From: Pseudomonas mendocina
GTDB lineage: Bacteria; Pseudomonadota; Gammaproteobacteria; Pseudomonadales; Pseudomonadaceae
Direction of reading: 5' to 3'
DNA: 64,000 nt
Assembly: GCF_003008615.1 (NCBI RefSeq)
Contig: NZ_CP027657.1
Location: forward strand, 1,674,001 to 1,738,000
Shown here: in pieces, positions 30,431 through 40,842 of the stretch
How the letters are laid out: each line of letters opens with the position of its first letter
Numbering within the stretch: position 1 is the first letter of the stretch
Position numbers and translations under genes: made by a program
The notes under the pieces: model-generated
What the model was told of the DNA's origin: nothing
Databases searched by the model: none
The model's input: only the letters and a program-made list of their open reading frames with translations

Positions 30431-30820
30431 TTACTCCTGGAAGCGATCCTTGGCATAGGTGATCGCAGTCTTGCCATGTGGCGCCGGCTGGCCATCCTCG
30501 CCAAGGTTGACGAACACCAGCTTGTCGATGGTCAGAATGCTTTTGCGGGTCACCTTGTTGCGCACTTCGCAGCGCAGGGTGAGCGAGGTACGACCGAACT
30601 CGGTGGCAGTGATGCCCAGCTCGATGATGTCACTTTGGCGCGCCGAGCTGACGAAATTGATCTCGGAGATGAACTTGGTGACCACGCGCTGATTGTCGAG
30701 CTGGACGATGGCGTAGATCGCCGCTTCTTCGTCGATCCATTTCAGCAGGCTGCCGCCGAACAGGGTGCCGTTGGGGTTGAGATCCTCGGGCTTGATCCAC
30801 TTGCGAGTATGGAAATTCAT
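30431..30820 (-). CDS. Acyl-CoA thioesterase, hotdog fold (YciA/BFIT-like)
   Basis: 129 residues from the ATG at 30820, with GGAGG 7 nt upstream; the frame upstream of this is not coding. The hotdog signature LNPNGTLFGGSLLKWIDEEAAIYA has the catalytic Asn/Asp-Glu arrangement (PNGTLFGG and DEEAA), and FVSSARQSDIIELGITATEFGRTSLTLRCEV forms the core strand region. It hydrolyses acyl-CoA to free acid; chain-length preference cannot be read from sequence. It is divergent from the riboswitch-controlled ahcY. Confidence 0.88.
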   Translation of the reverse strand: MNFHTRKWIKPEDLNPNGTLFGGSLLKWIDEEAAIYAIVQLDNQRVVTKFISEINFVSSARQSDIIELGITATEFGRTSLTLRCEVRNKVTRKSILTIDKLVFVNLGEDGQPAPHGKTAITYAKDRFQE

Positions 30821-30929
30821 GCAGTGTCCTCCGTGCCAGATTGGGCGCCCATGATGCGCCCGCAACGCTGCGCTTGTCGTGACAAGGCTGGCTATGACGA
30901 TCATAGTCAGGCAAATGCGACGGAAAGCC

Positions 30930-30958
30930 TTGGGCTGTGCTGCGCACACGGCTATAAT
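30930..30958 (+). promoter_or_regulatory. Sigma-70 promoter of ahcY
   Basis: A perfect TATAAT (30953-30958) is preceded at 17 bp by TTGGGC (30930-30935). The predicted start near 30965 would give a leader of about 145 nt that contains the riboswitch. Confidence 0.65.
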
Positions 30959-31006
30959 TCGCCGGTTTCACGCAACCGGCACCGCTCCGGTTGCGCCCGC
31001 CACCTG

Positions 31007-32503
<1,497 letters not shown>

Positions 32504-32512
32504 TCCACAACC

Positions 32513-32592
32513 GTAGGGTGGGTTAGCCGCGCAGCGGCGTAACCCACCAGCCATTTCACAGGTGGGTTACGCCTACGGCCAACCCACCCTAC
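32513..32592. repeat. GTAGGGTG-type palindromic repeat between ahcY and metF
   Basis: Outer arms GTAGGGTGGGTT (32513-32524) and AACCCACCCTAC (32581-32592) enclose inner arms GGCGTAACCCACC (32536-32548) and GGTGGGTTACGCC (32561-32573). The unit ends 11 bp before the metF start. Related units lie at 57918-57970 and 63232-63294. It can fold as RNA and may also act as terminator or processing site for ahcY. Confidence 0.75.
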
Positions 32593-32603
32593 GGGGCTTT
32601 CCC

Positions 32604-33449
32604 ATGTCACAAGAACGCCGTTACAGCTTCGAGTTCTTCCCGACCAAGACCGAAGCCGGGCACGAAAAACTGCTCAACGTGGCGCGCCAGCTGGCGAGCT
32701 ACAACCCAGACTTCTTCTCCTGCACCTACGGTGCCGGAGGCTCCACTCGTGACCGCACCGTCAATACCGTGCTGCAACTCGATGGCGACGTGAAGGTGCC
32801 GACCGCACCGCACCTGTCCTGCGTCGGTGACAGCAAGGTCGAACTGCGCGAGCTGCTCAACCTGTATCGCAACGCCGGCATCAAGCGCATCGTCGCCCTG
32901 CGCGGCGACCTGCCGTCGGGCATGGGCATGGCCAGCGGCGAGCTGCGTTATGCCAACGAGCTGGTCGAATTCATCCGCACCGAGACCGGTGAGCACTTCC
33001 ATATCGAAATCGCCGCCTATCCGGAAATGCATCCGCAGGCACGCAACTTCGAGGACGACATCGCCAACTTCGTGCGCAAGGCCAAGGCCGGGGCCAACAG
33101 CGCCATCACCCAGTACTTCTTCAACGCCGACAGCTACTTCTACTTCGTCGAGCGTGTACAGAAACTAGGTGTGGATATCCCGGTGGTGCCGGGCATCATG
33201 CCGATCACCAACTACAGCAAGCTGGCACGCTTCTCCGACGCCTGCGGCGCGGAAATTCCGCGCTGGGTACGCAAGCAGCTGGAAGCCTACGGCGATGACA
33301 TCGACAGCATCCAGGCCTTCGGTGAACAGGTGATCAGCGAAATGTGCGAACGCCTGCTCGCGGGTGGCGCACCTGGCCTGCACTTCTATACCCTGAACCA
33401 GGCCGACCCCAGCCTGGCCATCTGGAACAATCTCAAGCTGCCACGCTAA
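32604..33449 (+). CDS. metF: 5,10-methylenetetrahydrofolate reductase
   Basis: 281 residues from the ATG at 32604 (MSQERRYSFEFFPTKTEAGHEKL). An upstream in-frame ATG at 32562 lies inside the palindromic repeat and is rejected. The TIM-barrel FAD enzyme motifs FFPTKTEAG, FFSCTYGAGGSTRDRT, LRGDLP and VVPGIMPITNY are present. It makes 5-methyl-THF for methionine synthesis, closing the methyl cycle with metK and ahcY. No strong ribosome site is visible, as the repeat runs almost to the start codon. Confidence 0.96.
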   Translation: MSQERRYSFEFFPTKTEAGHEKLLNVARQLASYNPDFFSCTYGAGGSTRDRTVNTVLQLDGDVKVPTAPHLSCVGDSKVELRELLNLYRNAGIKRIVALRGDLPSGMGMASGELRYANELVEFIRTETGEHFHIEIAAYPEMHPQARNFEDDIANFVRKAKAGANSAITQYFFNADSYFYFVERVQKLGVDIPVVPGIMPITNYSKLARFSDACGAEIPRWVRKQLEAYGDDIDSIQAFGEQVISEMCERLLAGGAPGLHFYTLNQADPSLAIWNNLKLPR

Positions 33450-33529
33450 GGCCGCTTACTCACAGGCTGTCCGCCACGGGCAGCCTGCTCGCTTTACCCT
33501 CCCGCCTTGCCGCCGAAGGATCGCCCGTC

Positions 33530-34903
33530 ATGCTCAAACGCTCCAAGATCAACGCCTCCGTCAGCCCCAAGGGCAGCCTGGAAACCCTCTCGCAACGTGA
33601 AGTGCAGCAACTGCGCGAAACTGGCTCTGGCAGCGTTTATCGCCTGTTCCGTCAATGCGCGCTGGCGATCCTCAATACCGGCTCGCATAGCGACAACGCC
33701 AAGACCATTCTCGAAGCCTACCCGGACTTCGAAGTGAAGATTCACCAGCAGGATCGTGGCATCCGCCTGGAACTGCTCAACGCACCGGCCGATGCCTTCG
33801 TCGACGGCGAAATGATCGCCAGCACCCGCGAGATGCTGTTCAGCGCCCTGCGCGACATCGTCTACACGCAGAGCGAGCTGGAGAACAAACGCATCGATCT
33901 GGACAGCTCAGAAGGCATCACCGACTACGTCTTCCACCTGCTGCGCAACGCACGCACCCTGCGTACCGGGGTCGAACCGAAGATGGTGGTGTGCTGGGGC
34001 GGCCACTCGATCAGTACCGAGGAATACAAGTACACCAAGAAGGTCGGCCACGAGCTGGGCCTGCGTGGCCTGGACATCTGCACCGGCTGCGGGCCGGGCG
34101 TGATGAAGGGACCGATGAAGGGTGCCACCATCAGCCACGCCAAGCAGCGCAACCTCAAAGGCCGCTATCTGGGGCTGACCGAGCCCGGCATCATCGCCGC
34201 CGAGGCGCCGAACCCGATCGTCAACGAACTGGTGATCCTGCCGGACATCGAGAAACGCCTGGAGGCCTTCGTTCGCGTCGGCCACGGCATCATCATCTTC
34301 CCGGGCGGCGCCGGCACCGCAGAAGAGTTCCTCTATCTGCTGGGCATTCTCACCCACCCGGACAACCAGGATCTGCCCTTCCCGGTCATCCTCACCGGAC
34401 CGAAGAGCGCCAGCACCTACCTGCAGCAGTTGCACGACTTCATCGGCGCGACTCTGGGTGAAGCCGCACAGCAACGCTACAGCATGATCGTCAACGACCC
34501 CTCCGAAGTCGCGCGCCAGATGCACATCGGCATTCGCGAGGTGGAGCGCTTCCGCCGCGAACGCAACGACGCCTTCCACTTCAACTGGCTGCTGAAGATC
34601 GACGAAAGCTTCCAGCACCCGTTCGAGCCCACTCACGAAGCGATGGCCAGCCTCAACCTGACCCGCGAGCAGCCATTGCACCATTTGGCTGCCAATCTGC
34701 GCCGCGCCTTCTCGGGCATCGTCGCAGGCAACGTCAAGGAGAATGGCATTCGCCTGATCGAGGAGCACGGCCCCTACGAGATTCGCGGCGAAGCGACCAT
34801 CATGCGTCCGCTGGATCGCCTGCTACAGGCCTTCGTCGAACAACACCGAATGAAACTGCCGGGTGGTAGCGCCTATGAGCCCTGCTATCAGGTGATCGAC
34901 TAA
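33530..34903 (+). CDS. ppnN: Pyrimidine/purine nucleotide 5'-monophosphate nucleosidase (LOG family, YgdH/PpnN)
   Basis: 457 residues from the ATG at 33530 (MLKRSKINASVSPKGSLETLSQREV), with GAAGGA upstream. The N-terminal PpnN domain is followed by the Rossmann-like LOG domain with CTGCGPGVMKGPMKGA and the hydrolytic PGGAGTAEEFLYLLGI motif. It cleaves NMPs to base and ribose-5-phosphate in nucleotide salvage, and in E. coli it is modulated by (p)ppGpp. It lies 80 bp after metF and may be cotranscribed. Confidence 0.93.
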   Translation: MLKRSKINASVSPKGSLETLSQREVQQLRETGSGSVYRLFRQCALAILNTGSHSDNAKTILEAYPDFEVKIHQQDRGIRLELLNAPADAFVDGEMIASTREMLFSALRDIVYTQSELENKRIDLDSSEGITDYVFHLLRNARTLRTGVEPKMVVCWGGHSISTEEYKYTKKVGHELGLRGLDICTGCGPGVMKGPMKGATISHAKQRNLKGRYLGLTEPGIIAAEAPNPIVNELVILPDIEKRLEAFVRVGHGIIIFPGGAGTAEEFLYLLGILTHPDNQDLPFPVILTGPKSASTYLQQLHDFIGATLGEAAQQRYSMIVNDPSEVARQMHIGIREVERFRRERNDAFHFNWLLKIDESFQHPFEPTHEAMASLNLTREQPLHHLAANLRRAFSGIVAGNVKENGIRLIEEHGPYEIRGEATIMRPLDRLLQAFVEQHRMKLPGGSAYEPCYQVID

Positions 34904-34954
34904 AGCCATCCCCCCGCCCTTTTACGGCATAGGTAAAGTAGCTAATCTGGCGCG

Positions 34955-35713
34955 ATGCCATTACTCCAGCGCCAGATTATCGCCACCCTATTGCTGTGCT
35001 GTCTCGCCTTCACTGCCCGCGGTGAAACGCTGCGCCTGGTCACGGACGCCTGGGCGCCCTACGTCTATGAAGAAAACGGCCAAGCCACCGGCCTCGACTA
35101 CGATATCAGCCGCGAGGTTCTGCGCCGCCTGGGTATCGACCTGGAGCTGCAATTCCTACCGTGGAAGCGCTGTCTGCTGGCCCTGGAGCAGGGGCACGCC
35201 GACGGCATTCTCGACATTTTCCACCTGCCTGAACGCGAAGCGCAGATGCTGTTCGTCGAAGAACCGCTGAGCGAAGTCGAGTTCGTGCTGTTCTACGCGC
35301 GCAACCGCCCTTATCCCTATCGCCGCCTGGAAGACCTGCGCGACCTGGTGATCGGTATCTCACCCGGCTACTGGTATAACGACGAGACATTCCGCACTTC
35401 CGCCCTGTTCAGCCGCGAGGAGGCGCCAACTCACGAGGCCAACCTGGGCAAGCTGGTGCGTCACCGGGTCGATCTGGTGGTCAACGACCGTCGCGCAGGC
35501 CTCTATCTGAGCACGCAGATGGGCCTGCAGCAGCAAGTCGACTACAACCGCAAAGCGGTCGGTCATGATCATATGTACCTGGCCCTGCGCCGCGATCCGG
35601 CCTTGCAACAGCTGGCCCGCGACTTCACTCGCGAATTGCGCCGTTTCCAACGCGAACCGGCCTATGCCCGCTTGCAACAACGCTATGCCAAGCCCCAACA
35701 ACCAAAGCCGTGA
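34955..35713 (+). CDS. Periplasmic solute-binding protein, family 3
   Basis: 252 residues. The signal peptide is MPLLQRQIIATLLLCCLAFTARG. The mature fold starts ETLRLVTDAWAPYVYEENGQATGLDYDISREVLRRLGIDLELQFLPWKRCL, the family-3 lobe 1 pattern. It resembles the other orphan binding protein in this window (1062-1793) in motif order (VADPWPPF versus VTDAWAPY, WERAVLGL versus WKRCLLAL). No permease is adjacent, so it may be a stand-alone sensor-type binding protein. The ligand is unknown. Confidence 0.82.
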   Translation: MPLLQRQIIATLLLCCLAFTARGETLRLVTDAWAPYVYEENGQATGLDYDISREVLRRLGIDLELQFLPWKRCLLALEQGHADGILDIFHLPEREAQMLFVEEPLSEVEFVLFYARNRPYPYRRLEDLRDLVIGISPGYWYNDETFRTSALFSREEAPTHEANLGKLVRHRVDLVVNDRRAGLYLSTQMGLQQQVDYNRKAVGHDHMYLALRRDPALQQLARDFTRELRRFQREPAYARLQQRYAKPQQPKP

Positions 35714-35752
35714 ACCAACCGACAGGCTGATAGGTGCGCAAGCCGCACGCTC

Positions 35753-35761
35753 TGTTATACT
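35753..35761 (+). promoter_or_regulatory. Extended -10 promoter of the rhlE gene
   Basis: TGT-TATACT (35753-35761) matches an extended -10 element, without a recognisable -35. It would give a leader of about 135 nt before the helicase start, which is long for a simple gene and may allow control of translation. Confidence 0.4.
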
Positions 35762-35901
35762 CGGGCCTTCCCGCCAGGCTTGCGCCCGGATGCTGGTGCT
35801 CAGAAGCCAGCAGTACCGGACGGGATCATGCCCCCCAAAGCGTGATTCAAGCCAGGCTCTACACCCCTAGGGCCACGCCCTCAATTAGTACAGGATTGCT
35901 C

Positions 35902-37785
35902 ATGTCCTTTGCCTCCCTCGGTCTCTCCGAGGCTTTAGTCCGTGCGGTCGAATCCGCCGGCTACACCCAACCCACTCCGGTGCAACAGCGGGCCATTCCC
36001 GCCGTGTTGCAAGGTCGCGACCTGATGGTGGCGGCCCAGACGGGTACAGGTAAGACGGGCGGTTTCGCCCTGCCGATCCTCGAGCGCCTGTTCCCAGGTG
36101 GTCATCCGGATCGCGAACAACGCCACGGCCCGAAACAACCGCGTGTGCTGGTGCTGACCCCCACCCGCGAACTGGCCGCCCAGGTGCATGACAGCTTCAA
36201 GGTCTATGCCCGCGATTTGAAATTCGTCAGCGCCTGCATCTTCGGCGGCGTTGGCATGAACCCACAGGTTCAGGCTGTAGCCAAAGGCGTCGATGTTCTG
36301 GTGGCCTGCCCGGGTCGCCTGCTCGACCTGGCCAACCAGAAAGCCATCGACCTGTCGCACGTGGAAATTCTCGTACTCGATGAAGCCGACCGCATGCTCG
36401 ACATGGGCTTCATCCACGACGTCAAGAAGGTGCTGGCCAAGCTGCCGACACAACGCCAGAACCTGCTGTTCTCGGCCACCTTCTCCAAAGACATCACCGA
36501 CCTGGCCGGCAAGCTGCTGCACAACCCCGAGCGCATCGAGGTCACGCCGCCGAACACCACGGTCGAGCGCATCGAACAACGCGTGTTCCGCCTGGCTGCC
36601 AGCCACAAGCGCGCCCTACTCGCTCACCTGGTCACCCAGGGAGCCTGGGAACAGGTGCTGGTTTTCACCCGCACCAAGCATGGCGCCAACCGCCTGGCTG
36701 AGTACCTCGACAAGCACGGTCTGTCGGCTGCCGCGATCCATGGCAACAAGAGCCAGAACGCCCGCACCAAGGCCCTGGCCGATTTCAAGGCGAACAAGGT
36801 ACGCATCCTGGTCGCCACCGATATCGCCGCCCGCGGCCTGGACATCGACCAACTGCCGCACGTGGTCAACTTCGAACTGCCCAACGTCGAGGAAGACTAC
36901 GTTCACCGTATCGGCCGTACCGGCCGCGCCGGTCGTAGCGGTGAGGCCATCTCGCTGGTCGCCCCGGACGAAGAGAAGCTGCTCAAGGGCATCGAGCGGA
37001 TGACCAAGCAGAAGATCCCCGACGGTGATCTGCTGGGCTTCGACGCCAGTGCCGTGGAAGCGGAACGCCCGGAAGTACGTGAGCCGCGTCAACCGCGCAA
37101 TGCCGGGCAGAAGAAGCAGAAAGCCGAAGGCGGCGACAAGCCCAAGGGCGAGCGCAACAACGGCGGCCGCAGAGACAAGGGCAAGGACGGCGGCAAGGAT
37201 CAGAAAGCCAAGCCGCAACAGCAAGGCCAGGGCCAGAACCGCCGTGGCCAGCAGCCTCGCAACCAGAATCGCGGTGCTGCCCCGGCCGTTCCTGCACTGC
37301 CGCCGGATCGTGACCCGGAAGAGTTCCTCGACGACGAAATCGACAATTTCGGTAACCGTGCCGACTACGTACCGGTGCAAAACAAGCCGCAAGGTCGCGG
37401 TCGTCGTTCAGGCGGTGCAGCCGGCAACGGCGCTGCTACGGGCCAGAAAGCCAACAGTAACAACCGGCAACCGCGCAACAACGCAGGCGGCAACCCAGGC
37501 ACCCCCGGCAAGAATCGACGTCAGGGTGGCCAGGGCGGTCAAGGCCGTAACGGCGGTGGTCGCGGCCGACCAGCGCATGATGGGCGCATCACCTCGCTGG
37601 ATCGTGACGAACTGCCACGTGCCGAAGCGGCCGTGCGCAACCCGCGTGAAAAGCAGCCGATCATCGTGCACAAAGGCTCCCGCCTGGATCGTTTCCCCAG
37701 CGCCGAGCAGCTAGACGAGCTGAGCAACAGCAGCCGGCCGCGCAGTGAAAAACCCGCACTGCTGACGCGCAACCGCGAAGAGTAA
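35902..37785 (+). CDS. rhlE: DEAD-box RNA helicase, RhlE type with long disordered tail
   Basis: 627 residues from the ATG at 35902 ([21 protein letters not shown]). All helicase motifs are present: Q motif [10 protein letters not shown], Walker [19 protein letters not shown] in [17 protein letters not shown], and motif [13 protein letters not shown]. The core ends near residue 375. The last 250 residues are low-complexity, rich in Lys, Arg, Gln, Asn and Gly, and serve RNA or RNase E contact in such helicases. The neighbourhood (ahcY, metF) indicates the PA0428/RhlE2 orthologue of P. aeruginosa, linked to RNA turnover and cold growth; that orthology is inferred from context. Confidence 0.93.
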   Translation: MSFASLGLSEALVRAVESAGYTQPTPVQQRAIPAVLQGRDLMVAAQTGTGKTGGFALPILERLFPGGHPDREQRHGPKQPRVLVLTPTRELAAQVHDSFKVYARDLKFVSACIFGGVGMNPQVQAVAKGVDVLVACPGRLLDLANQKAIDLSHVEILVLDEADRMLDMGFIHDVKKVLAKLPTQRQNLLFSATFSKDITDLAGKLLHNPERIEVTPPNTTVERIEQRVFRLAASHKRALLAHLVTQGAWEQVLVFTRTKHGANRLAEYLDKHGLSAAAIHGNKSQNARTKALADFKANKVRILVATDIAARGLDIDQLPHVVNFELPNVEEDYVHRIGRTGRAGRSGEAISLVAPDEEKLLKGIERMTKQKIPDGDLLGFDASAVEAERPEVREPRQPRNAGQKKQKAEGGDKPKGERNNGGRRDKGKDGGKDQKAKPQQQGQGQNRRGQQPRNQNRGAAPAVPALPPDRDPEEFLDDEIDNFGNRADYVPVQNKPQGRGRRSGGAAGNGAATGQKANSNNRQPRNNAGGNPGTPGKNRRQGGQGGQGRNGGGRGRPAHDGRITSLDRDELPRAEAAVRNPREKQPIIVHKGSRLDRFPSAEQLDELSNSSRPRSEKPALLTRNREE

Positions 37786-37800
37786 GCAGCCACGCCAATG

Positions 37801-37829
37801 AAAAACGCCGCCCATTGGGCGGCGTTTTT
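37801..37829 (+). terminator. Rho-independent terminator of rhlE
   Basis: AAAAACGCCGCCC-ATT-GGGCGGCGTTTTT forms a strong stem with T5, 15 bp after the stop. The symmetric A/T ends may allow use from either strand. Confidence 0.92.
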
Positions 37830-37887
37830 GTTTGTGCCGGCAGAGTTAGGATAAACGGCTCAATAGCCCTCTCCCACCCTGCGGGCA

Positions 37888-37911
37888 CCCTCTCCCATAA
37901 ATGGGAGAGGG
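37888..37911. terminator. Palindromic hairpin downstream of yceI
   Basis: CCCTCTCCCAT-AA-ATGGGAGAGGG is a perfect 11-bp stem in the 156-bp gap between the convergent rhlE and yceI genes. A related CCCTCTCCCACC half-unit precedes it at about 37868. It looks like a dispersed intergenic repeat used as a terminator or mRNA end for yceI. Confidence 0.55.
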
Positions 37912-37941
37912 TTATCAGCGGGCCGCAAGCGGTCGCTTTCT

Positions 37942-38517
37942 TTACTGACGAACACCTTCGATCGAGATAATCAGCTCGACGGTTTCCGAAGCCGGGCCGA
38001 GATCCATGGAGATATCGAAATCCTTCAGCTTCAGGGTGGTGGTGCCTTCGAAGCCGGCACGGTAGCCGCCCCACGGATCCTTGCCTTCGCCGATGAACTT
38101 GGCAGCGATCACCACCGGCTTGGTCACGCCATTGAGGGTCAGGTTACCGGTAACGTCGGCAGTGCCTTCGCCAGTGGACTTGACCGAGGTGGACTCGAAG
38201 GTGGCCGTGTCATGCTTGCTCGCATTGAGGAAGTCGGCACTGCGGATGTGCTTGTCACGCTCAGCGTGGTTGGTGTCGACGCTGGCGGTCTTCAGGCTCA
38301 CGCTGACCTTGCTGGCTTCAGGATTGGCGGCGTCGAAGCTGAACTTGCCGTCGAAATCCTTGAAGGTACCGTAGAGCCAGCTGTAACCCAGGTGGCTGAT
38401 CTTGAAGTTGACGAAGGCATGCTGGCCTTGCTTGTCGATGGCGTAGTCGGCCGCCATGGCCTGGCCGCCGATCAGAGCGGAGCCCAGAACCAGTGCAGCG
38501 AGGGCGTTCTTCAACAT
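37942..38517 (-). CDS. yceI: YceI family periplasmic lipid-binding protein
   Basis: 191 residues. The signal peptide is [22 protein letters not shown]. The mature lipocalin-like barrel starts [35 protein letters not shown], followed by the family block [27 protein letters not shown]. YceI proteins bind polyprenoid-like lipids in the periplasm. In P. aeruginosa the homologue (PA0423, PasP) was described as a secreted protease-like protein, which is debated. It lies 59 bp after the cytochrome b561 gene on the same strand, the usual pairing for this family. Confidence 0.94.
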   Translation of the reverse strand: MLKNALAALVLGSALIGGQAMAADYAIDKQGQHAFVNFKISHLGYSWLYGTFKDFDGKFSFDAANPEASKVSVSLKTASVDTNHAERDKHIRSADFLNASKHDTATFESTSVKSTGEGTADVTGNLTLNGVTKPVVIAAKFIGEGKDPWGGYRAGFEGTTTLKLKDFDISMDLGPASETVELIISIEGVRQ

Positions 38518-38576
38518 GGGGTGTTCTCCTTGCGAGGTTGTCGATCTAGGTGGGCATTGGCCCGGTTATTAATGCG

Positions 38577-39122
38577 TCAGCGCCCGAACATCCGCAGCAG
38601 GGTGCTGTCGCGGTCGATGAAATGGTGTTTGATCGCCGCCAGGCCATGCAGCCCGGCAAAGATCACCAGGCCCCAGGCCAGGTATTCGTGGATCGCACCG
38701 GCAATGTCTTCCTGTTGCGCGATACCGCTCAGGGTCGCCGGCACGCTGAACAGGCCAAATACTTCGATACCACGACCATCGGCGGTGGAAATCAGGTAAC
38801 CGGAGATCATCACGCCGAACAGGCCGAAATAGAGAACGCCATGACCCAGCTTGGAGGCCAGGCGAGTGAGCTGACTATGGCTGGCCAGGGCCGCCGGAGC
38901 CGGATTGAACAGGCGCCATAGCACCCGCAGCAGCATCACGACAAACAGCACGATGCCGATGCTCTTGTGCAGATCAGGCGCGCTCTGACGCCACGGGTCG
39001 TAGTAGCTGAGCCCCACCATCCAGAAGCCGAGGGCGAACAGACCGAACACGGCCAACGCCACCAGCCAGTGCAGCACGACGCTGACCAGACCATAACGAG
39101 CAGAGGTATTGCGCCATTGCAT
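38577..39122 (-). CDS. Cytochrome b561 family membrane protein
   Basis: 181 residues with four transmembrane helices (about 10-32, 47-67, 88-108 and 145-165) bearing the expected haem-ligand histidines (VLHWLVAL, LHKSIGI, GVLYFG region, IHEYLAWGLVIFAGLHGLAA). The C-terminal HHFIDRDSTLLRMFGR is typical of bacterial b561. It transfers electrons in the inner membrane, probably to or from a quinone pool. It is likely cotranscribed with yceI; the functional connection in this common gene pair is not settled. Confidence 0.92.
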   Translation of the reverse strand: MQWRNTSARYGLVSVVLHWLVALAVFGLFALGFWMVGLSYYDPWRQSAPDLHKSIGIVLFVVMLLRVLWRLFNPAPAALASHSQLTRLASKLGHGVLYFGLFGVMISGYLISTADGRGIEVFGLFSVPATLSGIAQQEDIAGAIHEYLAWGLVIFAGLHGLAAIKHHFIDRDSTLLRMFGR

Positions 39123-39380
39123 GGAGGGCTTCCCTAATTCAGTGTCCGAGCAAGACTAACGGCAAATATATCGATTTAAAGCGGAAAATTTTGCTATGAA
39201 ACATCGAGAAATGCGATATCTCATCCCGACGCATTCAAGTCGATGAGCTTAGTACGAAGCCTGCGTGGCAAAGTTCGTCACCTCTGGAGCAGACGGCATA
39301 TTGCGGCAGACCAACGGTATCGACCGCGTCCCACAGGCCGCTTCTGGTAGGCTGTGCCGCCGAACACAGGGAGATTTCTC
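39123..39380. promoter_or_regulatory. Divergent AT-rich promoter region, b561 versus bioA
   Basis: The 258-bp gap contains an unusually AT-rich core (about 39160-39225) in this GC-rich genome, likely the b561 promoter. The bioA ribosome site AGGGAGA lies at about 39368-39374. I see no clear operator. Confidence 0.4.
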
Positions 39381-40784
39381 ATGAGCCTCAATGACCACTG
39401 GATGCAACGCGACCTCGACGTGTTGTGGCACCCCTGCACTCAGATGAAGGATCACGAGCGCCTGCCGCTGGTCGCGATCCGCAAGGCCTCCGGCGTATGG
39501 CTGGAGGACTTCGACGGCAAACGCTATCTGGATGCAGTCAGCTCCTGGTGGGTCAACGTCTTCGGCCACGCCAACCCACGCATCAACGCGCGCATCCGTG
39601 ATCAGCTGGAAAATCTCGAACACGTGATGCTCGCCGGCTTCACCCATCAACCGGTCATCGAGCTGTCCGAGCGCCTGGTGCAGATCACCCCGGCCGGCCT
39701 GAACAAGGTGTTCTATGCCGACAACGGCTCCTCGGGCATCGAAGTAGCGCTGAAGATGAGCTTTCACTACTGGCTCAACAGCGGCCAGGCGAGCAAGAAG
39801 CGCTTCGTCACGTTGAGCAACAGCTACCACGGGGAAACGGTAGCCGCGATGTCGGTGGGCGACGTGTCGCTGTTCACCGACACCTACAAACCCTTGCTAC
39901 TCGACACGCTCAAGGTGCCGAGTCCCGACTGTTATCTGCGCCCGGAGGGCATGAGCTGGGAAGAGCATTCGCGCGCGATGTTCGCCCATATGGAGCATAC
40001 GCTGGCCGACCATCATCATGAGGTCGCAGCGGTGATCGTCGAACCACTGATCCAGGGCGCTGGCGGCATGCGCATGTATCACCCGATCTACCTCAGGCTG
40101 CTGCGCGACGCCTGCGACCGCTACGGCGTGCACCTCATCCATGACGAAATCGCCGTTGGCTTCGGCCGCACCGGCACGATGTTCGCCTGCGAGCAGGCCG
40201 GCATCACCCCTGACTTCCTGGTGCTGTCCAAGGCGCTGACCGGCGGCTACCTGCCGATGGCTGCGGTGCTGACCACCGATGAGGTCTATGGCGCCTTCTA
40301 TGACGATTACACCACCCTCCGCGCCTTCCTGCACTCGCACACCTACACCGGCAACCCGCTAGCCTGCGCCGCCGCCCTGGCGACGCTGGACATCTTCCGC
40401 GATGACCACGTGATCGAGCGCAACAAGGCCCTGGCCGCGCGCATGGCCAGCGCCACCACACACCTGATCGATCACCCTAACGTCGCCGAAGTGCGCCAGA
40501 CCGGCATGGCCCTGGCCATCGAGATGGTGCAGGACAAATCCAGCAAGGCGGCCTACCCCTGGCAGGAGCGGCGTGGCCTGCGCGTGTACCAGCACGCACT
40601 GGAGCGCGGTGCGCTGCTGCGCCCGCTGGGCAGTGTGGTGTATTTCCTGCCGCCCTACGTGATCACTCCAGAAGAGATCGACTTCCTCGCCGAGGTGGCC
40701 AGTGAAGGCATCGATATCGCCACACGCTCGTCCGTCAGCGTGGCGGTGGACAACCGTTACCCCGATCATCGCGATCCGGGGTGA
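39381..40784 (+). CDS. bioA: Adenosylmethionine-8-amino-7-oxononanoate aminotransferase
   Basis: 467 residues from the ATG at 39381 (MSLNDHWMQRDLDVLWHPCTQMKDHE), with AGGGAGA upstream. The BioA-specific LWHPCTQM and DAVSSWWVNVFGH motifs are present, as are the PLP lysine in LVLSKALTGGYLPMAAVL and the HDEIAVGFGRTG motif. It uses SAM as amino donor to convert KAPA to DAPA in biotin synthesis. It stands apart from other biotin genes, as in P. aeruginosa (PA0420), and is followed by rsmE. Confidence 0.96.
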   Translation: MSLNDHWMQRDLDVLWHPCTQMKDHERLPLVAIRKASGVWLEDFDGKRYLDAVSSWWVNVFGHANPRINARIRDQLENLEHVMLAGFTHQPVIELSERLVQITPAGLNKVFYADNGSSGIEVALKMSFHYWLNSGQASKKRFVTLSNSYHGETVAAMSVGDVSLFTDTYKPLLLDTLKVPSPDCYLRPEGMSWEEHSRAMFAHMEHTLADHHHEVAAVIVEPLIQGAGGMRMYHPIYLRLLRDACDRYGVHLIHDEIAVGFGRTGTMFACEQAGITPDFLVLSKALTGGYLPMAAVLTTDEVYGAFYDDYTTLRAFLHSHTYTGNPLACAAALATLDIFRDDHVIERNKALAARMASATTHLIDHPNVAEVRQTGMALAIEMVQDKSSKAAYPWQERRGLRVYQHALERGALLRPLGSVVYFLPPYVITPEEIDFLAEVASEGIDIATRSSVSVAVDNRYPDHRDPG

Positions 40785-40842
40785 GGTGCGCACAGCACAC
40801 CCTACGGCTAGAATTCGCGCCTCTGTTCAAGGTTGATACGTC

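Noticed and set aside
32562..32603. Alternative metF start at 32562
   Set aside because: The extra 14 residues would be encoded by the palindromic repeat itself, and MetF proteins begin near MSQERRYSFEFFP.
34955..35713. Complete ABC transporter around the solute-binding protein
   Set aside because: No permease or ATPase gene lies within several kb on either side, for this or for the binding protein at 1062-1793.
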